Positions 1 to 5,271 of a stretch of 5,271 nt of DNA are shown here, in pieces. Numbering within the stretch: position 1 is the stretch's first letter; every line of letters starts with the position of its first letter. The DNA comes from Flavobacteriaceae bacterium (lineage in GTDB: Bacteria > Bacteroidota > Bacteroidia > Flavobacteriales > Flavobacteriaceae): assembly GCA_003511845.1 (NCBI GenBank), contig DOIV01000342.1, forward strand, positions 1-5,271, read 5' to 3'. A program made the translations under genes and the position numbers. The notes beneath the pieces were generated by a model that was given only the letters and a program-made list of their open reading frames with translations, was not told the DNA's origin and made no database searches.

Positions 1-8
1 TATAATGA

Positions 9-242
9 ATTTTTCGGGTTAACGAATTAGCAGTTGCAATAACTTATGCCTGCTACGATAAAGAAAATCCTTTGGATTGGGCTTCTATTATTCTAAAATC
101 ATACCACAGTAAATTACCCCTTGAAGAAAATGAAATAAAAATTTTGTACTACTTAATAGCGGCAAGACTTTCAATAAGCGTCTGTAATTCTGCTCATTCA
201 CGGATAATAGACCCTGAAAATACCTATGCATCATCAAGTTAA
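9..242 (+). pseudogene. Remnant of phosphotransferase (APH-like) domain, probably from an aminotransferase class III fusion protein
   Basis: The frame read from base 9 gives about 77 codons. It begins with a stretch containing RVNELAVAITYACYDKENP and continues through a segment ending ARLSISVCNSAHSRIIDPENTY. This resembles the C-terminal helices of the aminoglycoside-phosphotransferase/choline-kinase fold. I recall it from large Bacteroidota proteins that join such a kinase-like domain to a class-III aminotransferase; family recognition is from memory. Two in-frame stops lie directly before it (taa at 3-5, tga at 6-8), there is no start codon, and it ends at taa 240-242 where intact relatives continue. 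After that stop the same frame reads N-P-A, which may match the P-A-W segment that follows SE in relatives; taa would then be a one-base change from gaa. None of the kinase catalytic residues or the PLP domain is in the window, so it is almost certainly non-functional. It could also be a junction artefact at the contig edge. Confidence 0.6.
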
Positions 243-349
243 AATCCAGCTTCAGCTAAGTCAGAAAGTAAAAGTAGAGAGCTGAGCGAAGTCCTCTGAT
301 TTCGAACAATATTACAGATTTACAAACTAGCAGTAGCAAGTTTTACCAT
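243..349. other. Convergent intergenic spacer without a gene
   Basis: This stretch separates the 3' side of the broken kinase-like remnant from the 3' end of dsbD. I see no coding signal and no stem followed by a T-run that would make a convincing terminator for either strand. TCAGCT (252-257) and AGCTGA (280-285) could pair across a 22-base loop, which is weak. Bases 281-293 (GCTGAGCGAAGTC) resemble a short motif that I recall from dispersed intergenic repeats of flavobacteria. Confidence 0.45.
281..293. repeat. Possible fragment of a dispersed flavobacterial intergenic repeat
   Basis: The 13 bases GCTGAGCGAAGTC (reverse complement GACTTCGCTCAGC) are richer in G+C than their surroundings. 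They match from memory the core of GAGCGAAGTC-type repeats that recur between genes in many Flavobacteriia. Four-base arms AGAG (276-279) and CTCT (294-297) flank it and could close a small hairpin. There is only one copy in this window, so its repeat nature cannot be shown here. Confidence 0.3.
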
Positions 350-2308
350 TTACTTCTCAAACCCATCAACCCCTTTTTTCAGCCAAGCATAATACTCATC
401 AGCATTAGGCGTATAGGCAACTGGGGCAATTAGGTTTTCTTCATTATGATCTATTAACACATAAAAAGGCTGTGTATTAGCCTTGTATTTGATGGTTTGA
501 AACTCGCTCCATTTTTCCCCAATATATTTTAATTTTTTTCCAGGTTTTAATTTAGAATCGACTTCTTCTCCTGCAGGTAGTGGTCTTTTGTCGTCAACAT
601 ATAAAGAAATCAAGATGAGATTATTCTTTAAAATATTCAGTATTTTTTCTTTAGGCCAAACGTTTTGCTCCATTTTACGGCAATTTACACAAGCTTTACC
701 CGTAAAATCAATCATGACAGGTTTGTTTACTTTTTTCGCATACGCCAAGCCTGTTTCATAATCATTAAAAGTTAAAATATCATGTGGAGCCATTAAATGT
801 GCACCTTCAGGAATGTCAGTATGACTAGAACCTCCGCCTAATTTTGAAAATCCAACCCCATAAGGCGATTCACTATAATGTTGAGGTGGAGGGAAAGCAC
901 TGATTAAATTCAACGGTGCTCCCCATAAACCAGGAATCATATACACAGTAAATGATAAGGTAATTAATCCTAATAGTAATCTACCAACCGAAATATGAGT
1001 TAATGGCGAGTCATGTGGTAATTGTATTTTTCCGAATAAGTAGACTGCCAAAGCTCCGAAAATGGCAATCCAAATAGCAATAAATACTTCACGTTCTAAT
1101 AAGTGTAAGTCCAGTACCAAATCAGCATTTGAAAGAAATTTAAAAGCCAATGCCAGTTCTAAAAAACCTAAGACTACTTTTACAGTATTTAGCCAGCCTC
1201 CAGATTTTGGTAACGAATTCAACCAACCTGGAAATGCGGCAAATAGAGCAAAAGGCAAAGCGATAGCCGTTGAAAAGCCTAACATACCAATAATAGGGGC
1301 GATACCTCCTTTTGAGGCAGCTTCTACCAATAGTGTGCCTACAATTGGCCCAGTACAAGAAAAGGAAACTATTGCCAATGCCAATGCCATAAAAAAGATA
1401 CCAATAATACCACCTCTATCTGCTTGTTTGTCAATTTTTGTTCCCCAAGAACTTGGTAAGGTGATTTCAAAAGCACCTAAAAAGGAAATTGCAAAAACAA
1501 TAAGCAAGGCGAAAAATATCAGGTTAAACCAAACATTGGTTGCCAAAGCATTTAATGCAGATGCTCCGAAAATTGCAGTTATTGCCGTGCCTAATAATAC
1601 ATAGATGGCAATAATTGCCAATCCGTAAATGATTGCATTTCTTATTCCAGCAGCTTTGGTTTTACTTTGTTTGGTAAAAAAACTTACTGTCATGGGTATC
1701 ATAGGGAATACACATGGTGTTAATAATGCTACAAAGCCTGATAAAAAAGCAATGATAAAGATGCTTAACAACCCTTTTTTTTCTTCATTCTTTGTATCTG
1801 TATTTGTTGAATCATTATTGTCTGCATCCGCAACAGCGTTATCAGTAGCAGCAGTATTATTTTTTATTTTAAAAATTAAGTCAACTGTAGTAGGAGGCAA
1901 GCATTCCATATCATTACAAACACCAAATTCTACTTCCCCTTTTACTATAGGTAATTCATTATTTAACAGTTTAATATGTTGTTTAAACTCAACTTTATCT
2001 TTAAAGTATTTTACCTCCATATCAAAAGCAGGTTCAAATTCAGTATGCCCTTTTTTTTCTATGGTATTGCCTTTGAGTTCAAAACTTTCATTGGTTTCAA
2101 AACTAAAAGTTGTAGGGATTGGTCCATCTTCAGGTACGTCTTGAGAGTAGAGATGCCAATCCGTTTCTAAAATAGCTTTTGCGACTAAAATATATTCAGT
2201 TTTAGATACTTTTTCAACAGATGTTGACCATTTTATAGGGTCTACTATTTGTGCTTTTACCGTAGTAAATGCTACAAGAATTAAAAGAGATGCTAGTAAT
2301 TTTTTCAT
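350..2308 (-). CDS. dsbD: Thiol:disulfide interchange protein DsbD (protein-disulfide reductase)
   Basis: An inner-membrane reductase that takes electrons from cytoplasmic thioredoxin and passes them through three cysteine pairs to exported proteins. All three modules are visible in 652 residues. A signal peptide (1-19, ending VKA before Q20) leads into the periplasmic N-domain, with Cys131 and Cys136 in [10 protein letters not shown]. An N/D/T-rich linker follows (about 150-176). The membrane domain has roughly eight hydrophobic segments from about 179 to 460, with Cys199 in [11 protein letters not shown] and Cys318 in SFSCTGP. The C-terminal thioredoxin domain has the active site C540-V-N-C543 and a cis-proline motif TQP (612-614). 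The protein is somewhat longer than E. coli DsbD (about 565), mainly from the linkers. No key cysteine is missing. The ATG lies three bases after the stop of the upstream small gene, so the two are almost surely co-transcribed and probably translationally coupled. Identification is firm; the actual substrates are unknown. Confidence 0.95.
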   Translation of the reverse strand: MKKLLASLLILVAFTTVKAQIVDPIKWSTSVEKVSKTEYILVAKAILETDWHLYSQDVPEDGPIPTTFSFETNESFELKGNTIEKKGHTEFEPAFDMEVKYFKDKVEFKQHIKLLNNELPIVKGEVEFGVCNDMECLPPTTVDLIFKIKNNTAATDNAVADADNNDSTNTDTKNEEKKGLLSIFIIAFLSGFVALLTPCVFPMIPMTVSFFTKQSKTKAAGIRNAIIYGLAIIAIYVLLGTAITAIFGASALNALATNVWFNLIFFALLIVFAISFLGAFEITLPSSWGTKIDKQADRGGIIGIFFMALALAIVSFSCTGPIVGTLLVEAASKGGIAPIIGMLGFSTAIALPFALFAAFPGWLNSLPKSGGWLNTVKVVLGFLELALAFKFLSNADLVLDLHLLEREVFIAIWIAIFGALAVYLFGKIQLPHDSPLTHISVGRLLLGLITLSFTVYMIPGLWGAPLNLISAFPPPQHYSESPYGVGFSKLGGGSSHTDIPEGAHLMAPHDILTFNDYETGLAYAKKVNKPVMIDFTGKACVNCRKMEQNVWPKEKILNILKNNLILISLYVDDKRPLPAGEEVDSKLKPGKKLKYIGEKWSEFQTIKYKANTQPFYVLIDHNEENLIAPVAYTPNADEYYAWLKKGVDGFEK

Positions 2309-2311
2309 AAT

Positions 2312-2764
2312 CTATTGAACTGTAAATATTAAATCTACTTCCTTAGGCGGTAAACATTGAGAATCATTACAAACCATAAATTCAACAGTTGCTTTTATTT
2401 CAAAACTGTCTGTAGTTTTAAGCTTTACACGCTGTTTAAAGCTTGCTTTTTTGTCGAAGTATTTTATTTTCATATTGAAAATTTTATCATCTACTTCATG
2501 TCCTTTGCCTTCTTTTGTATTTCCTTTTTTTGAGTAGTTGGTATTTCCTTTAAACGAGAAAGTAGTTGGTATAGGACCATTGTCAGGTACGATTTGTGAA
2601 TACAAATGCCAGCCAGTGTCAATAGTTGCTGTCGCAATTAGAGTATATTCTGTATCCGATGTTTTTTCTACAGTGGTTGTCCATTTTACGGGGTTTAATA
2701 TTTGAGACGTTGCAGAAAAAGATAATGCAATAATAAAAAGTATAGAAGTGAATAAATATTTCAT
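2312..2764 (-). CDS. Stand-alone exported DsbD N-terminal-domain protein
   Basis: A 150-residue protein with a signal peptide (hydrophobic core about 4-17, cleavage expected near S20/Q21, no lipobox cysteine). The rest is one immunoglobulin-like DsbD N-terminal domain. Residues 21-150 align without a gap to residues 20-149 of DsbD encoded just downstream, with about 70 identities in 130 positions by hand count. Shared blocks include [15 protein letters not shown] and the redox motif VCNDxxCLPP, here with Cys132 and Cys137. It has no membrane or thioredoxin domain. In DsbD this domain receives electrons from the membrane part and reduces periplasmic partners. A soluble extra copy could therefore be a second electron acceptor or shuttle served by the same DsbD; that role is inferred. 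It is the first gene of the two-gene operon, starting at the only reasonable ATG, preceded by an A/T-rich leader with no clear Shine-Dalgarno. Confidence 0.85.
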   Translation of the reverse strand: MKYLFTSILFIIALSFSATSQILNPVKWTTTVEKTSDTEYTLIATATIDTGWHLYSQIVPDNGPIPTTFSFKGNTNYSKKGNTKEGKGHEVDDKIFNMKIKYFDKKASFKQRVKLKTTDSFEIKATVEFMVCNDSQCLPPKEVDLIFTVQ

Positions 2765-2796
2765 GGTTTAAAAAATTATAAAATTTTATCAAGTTG

Positions 2797-2804
2797 TAAA
2801 AGTA
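2797..2804 (-). promoter_or_regulatory. Weak candidate -7 element for the dsb operon
   Basis: On the minus strand this reads TACTTTTA, which fits TAnnTTTG except at the last base and lies 32 bases before the start codon of the small DsbD N-domain gene. No TTG is found at the expected -33 distance. A second minus-strand match, TATTTTTG at 2851-2858, fits the -7 consensus fully but also lacks a properly spaced TTG. The operon promoter must lie in 2765-2929, but which element is used cannot be decided by eye. Confidence 0.25.
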
Positions 2805-2837
2805 TGGAAAATCTGTTAGATAAAAACAGGTCTTTAA

Positions 2838-2855
2838 TTTTGATTTCTATCAAAA
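2838..2855. promoter_or_regulatory. Perfect inverted repeat overlapping the plus-strand promoter (possible operator)
   Basis: TTTTGAT and ATCAAAA form perfect 7-base arms around TTCT. The left arm contains the TTG that serves as the -33 element of the plus-strand promoter, and the whole dyad lies between the -33 and -7 positions, a usual place for a repressor site. The arms are A/T-rich, so chance formation is possible, and no regulator gene is in the window. Confidence 0.4.
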
Positions 2856-2868
2856 ATAACTACATTTG
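2840..2868 (+). promoter_or_regulatory. Bacteroidota-type promoter for the symporter (and probably nnr) transcript
   Basis: TTG at 2840-2842 and TACATTTG at 2861-2868 are separated by 18 bases, which fits the Bacteroidota primary sigma factor consensus (TTG about -33, TAnnTTTG about -7). Transcription would begin near 2873-2877 and give a leader of roughly 55 bases before the ATG at 2930. No other plus-strand match of this quality was seen up to the nnr start. Confidence 0.6.
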
Positions 2869-2876
2869 AAATCATT

Positions 2877-2893
2877 TTGAGTTTTCAACTCAA
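2877..2893 (+). promoter_or_regulatory. Perfect 7-bp hairpin at the start of the leader
   Basis: TTGAGTT and AACTCAA pair perfectly around a TTC loop. The hairpin sits 8 bases after the predicted -7 element, so in RNA it would be at or next to the very 5' end of the symporter message. It has no following T-run and therefore is not a terminator. It could stabilise the message or, as DNA, form a second operator half with the dyad at 2838-2855. Confidence 0.45.
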
Positions 2894-2929
2894 TAAACGC
2901 TGAATGAACTAACCATATTGTTAATTATT

Positions 2930-3702
2930 ATGACTACTGGATTTGGGTTTTGGGATTATTTTGTTTTTATCGCTTATGCTATTTTAATTTTAGGTGTAGG
3001 TTTATGGGGTTCTAGAGATAAAAAAGGAGAGCAAAAAACAGCCGAAGATTATTTTTTAGCTAATAAATCGTTGCCTTGGTGGGCTATTGGAGCTTCGCTA
3101 ATTGCCGCAAATATTTCAGCCGAACAATTTATTGGGATGTCGGGTTCTGGCTTTGCACTTGAGCTTCTATGTTGAATTCTACATCTACGATTTTTACGAT
3201 GGATATTTACAAACAGTACATTAATAAAAATGCAGACGATAAAACTACGGTAAGAGATGGCCGTATATCAGCATTGGTTGCATTAATTATAGCAGCTATT
3301 ATGGCACCATTATTAGGGGGTATAGATCAAGCATTCCAGTTTATTCAAGAATGGACAGGCATTGTAAGTCCAGGGATTTTAGCAGTGTTTATGTTAGGGT
3401 TATTCTGGAAAAAAACTACAAATCGTGGTGCAATTGTAGGAGCTTTGTCATCAATTCCTATAGCATTGTTTTTTAAATTTGTAGAAGTTCCCAGAATGCA
3501 ACCTTGGATGCACCAAATGGGAATGACAGCTTTATTAACCATGTTAGTTATTGCAGTAGTAAGCTACCTTGAAAACAAAGGTGCTGATGATGAAAAAGGT
3601 ATCGATTTTAATGATAGCTTATTTAAAACTTCACCATTATTCAATATCGGAGCATTTGCAGTAATGGTTGTTACAGCTGCTTTATATGCTTTATTTTGGT
3701 AG
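2930..3702 (+). pseudogene. Sodium/sugar symporter (SSS family, vSGLT-like), internally deleted and frameshifted
   Basis: The two ends of one solute:sodium symporter are present, very close to remembered vSGLT of Vibrio parahaemolyticus. The N-part (ATG 2930, 81 codons, stop 3173-3175) contains SRDKKGEQKTAEDYFLANKS and AANISAEQFIGMSGSG. The C-part resumes one frame over at 3163 with ASMLNSTSTIFTMDIY, IQEWTGIVSPGILAVF and a hydrophobic end stopping at 3700-3702. By vSGLT numbering, residues about 81-366 are missing. That removes most transmembrane helices, sugar-binding Glu88, Asn260 and Lys294, and the sodium ligands Ser364/Ser365, while Gln69 and Gln428 remain. Neither piece could transport. 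Both are otherwise free of damage, so the deletion is recent or an assembly error. An earlier TTG at 2918 is also in frame, but the ATG matches family N-termini better. The gene is transcribed divergently from the dsb operon and is followed closely by nnr. Confidence 0.85.
3158..3166 (+). other. Deletion junction inside the symporter gene
   Basis: The last codon that fits the symporter N-part is CTT (3158-3160, after MSGSGFA), and the C-part fits from GCT (3163-3165) in the next frame. Relative to a vSGLT-length protein about 856 bases are absent, one more than a multiple of three, so translation from the normal start meets a stop at 3173. No insertion sequence, long direct repeat or target duplication is visible at the joint. 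Confidence 0.75.
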
Positions 3703-3744
3703 ATCAAATTGCTTTAAATACAGTAACTTATAGTTCAAGTAAAT

Positions 3745-5271
3745 ATGTCTAAAATACTTTCTGCCAAACAATTGTATAAAGCTGATGCCGTTACTATAAA
3801 AAAAGGTGATATTTCCTTTATAGATTTGATGGAGCATGTTGGCAATTTATGTTTTCAATGGATAGGTAATAGGTTACAAGGTAGTCAGGTTGCTATTCAT
3901 GTTTTTTGTGGTACTGGTAATAACGGTGGTGACGGACTCGTCATCGCAAGGCATTTAAAACAACATGGGTATAATGTAAATACGTATATCATAAATTGTG
4001 ATAATGAACGTTCAGAAGCTTTTTTGAAAAATTATGAACGATTGAAAGAAATTGGAGTTTGGTCAGAAATGATTACATGTGAATCTGAATTTCCTGAAGT
4101 TACAGAAAATGACATGGTGGTTGATGCTATTTTCGGATTGGGCTTGTCTCGTAACCCAGAAGGTTTGTTGAAAGAAACTATTCAATTCATCAATGCCACA
4201 AATGCATATGTGCTTTCCATAGACTTCCCTTCAGGATTATTTTCTGACAAAGCAGTAACGGATTCAGAATCTGTTGTAAAAGCTTATCACACCTTAACAT
4301 TTCAATCTCCTAAGCTGGCATTTTTACTGCCTGAAAATAGTGTGTATGTCAATACTTGGGATGTTATTGATATTGGTTTAGATCAAGAGTATTTAGATAC
4401 TGTTGAAAGTGATTATTTTTTAACAACTAAAGCTGATGTTTTACCTATATATAAATTTAGAGAAAAATTTTCCCATAAAGGAGATTATGGACATAGTTTA
4501 ATTATTGGAGGAAGTTTTGGTAAGATTGGAGCTGTTTCATTAAGCTCTAGAGCCGCATTAACTATTGGTAGCGGCTTGGTTACAGCTTATGTGCCAAAGT
4601 GTGGGTATCAAATTTTGCAAACATCAATTCCTGAAGTTATGGTAGAAGTTGATGCTGAAAATGAATTACAGTATTTTAATTCAAAAGTCAAAGCGACTGT
4701 AATTGGAATAGGAATGGGAATGGGGACAGCTACTGAAACTGTAAAAGGGTTTGCGAAATTTTTAAAGCAAAATATGATGCCCTTAGTGGTAGATGCTGAT
4801 GCCATAAATCTTTTGTCAAAGGATAAATCGTTATTAAATTTATTACCAAAAAATTCAATTTTAACACCACATCCAAAGGAATTTGAAAGATTGGTTGGTA
4901 AATGGAAGGATGATTATGTAAAACTTAAAAAATTAGTAGCACTTTCAAAAAAACACAACATTATTATAGTCCTAAAAGGAGCTTATACAACCATTGCTCA
5001 TCAAGGGAAAATTCATTTCAACACTACGGGTAATCCAGCTTTAGCAACTGCGGGAAGTGGAGATGTACTCACTGGTATTATTACAGGCTTAGTAGCTCAG
5101 CAATATGCTCCGTTTGATGCCACTGTTTTAGGCGTTTATCTACATGGTCGCACTTCTGAATTGGCAATGAAGACTAAAGTTTTTGAAACTTTTACCGCTA
5201 CTGACTGTATTGATTATTTGTCAGAGGCTTATGCAGATTTACTAACAAAAGAGTCGCCAATAGTTCAGAAA
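3745..5271 (+). CDS. nnr: Bifunctional NAD(P)H-hydrate epimerase / ADP-dependent NAD(P)H-hydrate dehydratase (3' end cut by window)
   Basis: A metabolite-repair enzyme in the cytoplasm. The N-terminal YjeF-type domain interconverts R- and S-NAD(P)H hydrate, and the C-terminal ribokinase-like domain dehydrates the S form using ADP. 509 codons are open to the last base, and relatives are about this long, so only a few residues should be missing. The epimerase part (about 1-215) shows CGTGNNGGDGLVIARHL (55-71), VDAIFGLGLSR (126-136) and SIDFPSG (158-164). The dehydratase part (about 230-509) shows KGDYGHSLIIGGSFGKIGA (245-263), VVDADAINLL (348-357), LTPHPKEFERL (373-383), VLKGAY (409-414) and NPALATAGSGDVLTG (430-444), with the probable catalytic Asp440. 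ATG 3745 fits the family start (MSKILSAKQLYKAD). It follows the broken symporter by 42 bases without an evident promoter or Shine-Dalgarno of its own, so it is probably read from the same transcript. Nothing suggests inactivation. Confidence 0.93.
   Translation, partial: MSKILSAKQLYKADAVTIKKGDISFIDLMEHVGNLCFQWIGNRLQGSQVAIHVFCGTGNNGGDGLVIARHLKQHGYNVNTYIINCDNERSEAFLKNYERLKEIGVWSEMITCESEFPEVTENDMVVDAIFGLGLSRNPEGLLKETIQFINATNAYVLSIDFPSGLFSDKAVTDSESVVKAYHTLTFQSPKLAFLLPENSVYVNTWDVIDIGLDQEYLDTVESDYFLTTKADVLPIYKFREKFSHKGDYGHSLIIGGSFGKIGAVSLSSRAALTIGSGLVTAYVPKCGYQILQTSIPEVMVEVDAENELQYFNSKVKATVIGIGMGMGTATETVKGFAKFLKQNMMPLVVDADAINLLSKDKSLLNLLPKNSILTPHPKEFERLVGKWKDDYVKLKKLVALSKKHNIIIVLKGAYTTIAHQGKIHFNTTGNPALATAGSGDVLTGIITGLVAQQYAPFDATVLGVYLHGRTSELAMKTKVFETFTATDCIDYLSEAYADLLTKESPIVQK

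Noticed and set aside
1062..1604. Open reading frame of 180 codons on the plus strand inside dsbD
   Set aside because: It is antisense to the well conserved membrane domain of dsbD, and its product shows no recognisable domain; it is a by-product of the codon pattern of the real gene.
1629..2144. Plus-strand open frame of 171 codons opposite the dsbD N-terminal half
   Set aside because: It is antisense to a confirmed gene, and the apparent hydrophobic stretches only mirror the opposite strand.
2778..2789. Perfect palindrome ATAAAATTTTAT upstream of the small dsb gene
   Set aside because: It consists only of A and T in a very AT-rich leader, where such palindromes are expected by chance; more likely just the A/T-rich translation leader.
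2813..2829. Inverted repeat CTGTT-N7-AACAG
   Set aside because: Five-base arms in AT-rich DNA are too short to be distinguished from chance, and there is no T-run to make it a terminator.
2918..2929. TTG at 2918 as the symporter start
   Set aside because: The in-frame ATG at 2930 gives an N-terminus that fits the family better, and nothing favours the rare start codon.
3169..3702. The symporter C-part as an independent gene starting at ATG 3169
   Set aside because: Homology continues upstream of this ATG (Ala-Ser at 3163-3168) and the ATG corresponds to an internal Met of vSGLT; no promoter or ribosome site precedes it.
4608..4805. Minus-strand open frame of 65 codons inside nnr
   Set aside because: It is antisense to the conserved dehydratase domain, and its Ile/Pro-rich product is low-complexity.

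Overview
The window looks like a piece of a Flavobacteriia (Bacteroidota) chromosome. It is strongly AT-rich, has no obvious Shine-Dalgarno sequences, carries a Bacteroidota-type promoter (TAnnTTTG with an upstream TTG), and its protein families are typical of that class. This assignment is inferred from sequence style and recalled family sequences; no database search was made.

Layout: (1) 9-242, plus strand, is a broken remnant of the phosphotransferase (APH/choline-kinase fold) part of a larger protein, of the kind fused to a class-III aminotransferase in Bacteroidota. It is closed by stops on both sides. (2) 243-349 is a short convergent spacer with no gene; it holds a possible dispersed-repeat motif. 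(3) 350-2764, minus strand, is a tight two-gene operon. Upstream is a 150-residue exported protein consisting of one DsbD N-terminal-type domain. Three bases later comes full-length DsbD (652 residues), which carries electrons from the cytoplasm across the inner membrane to periplasmic or exported proteins. The small protein and the DsbD N-domain are paralogues that align without gaps. (4) 2765-2929 is a divergent promoter region with one good plus-strand promoter and two perfect inverted repeats. (5) 2930-3702, plus strand, is a vSGLT-like sodium/sugar symporter gene that has lost about 0.86 kb from its middle, with a frameshift at the junction; both ends are otherwise clean. (6) 3745 to the window end, plus strand, is the bifunctional NAD(P)H-hydrate epimerase/dehydratase gene (nnr), almost complete and cut only by the window edge.

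Functionally, the dsb pair forms a periplasmic thiol-reducing module and nnr is a metabolite-repair housekeeping gene. The symporter, if intact in the real genome, would be the first gene of a transcript that runs into nnr. I found no CRISPR array, RNA gene, insertion sequence, phage gene or defence system, and no convincing new biological system. The points most worth a second look are the symporter deletion, the duplicated DsbD N-domain, the paired dyads at the divergent promoter and the broken gene at the left edge.
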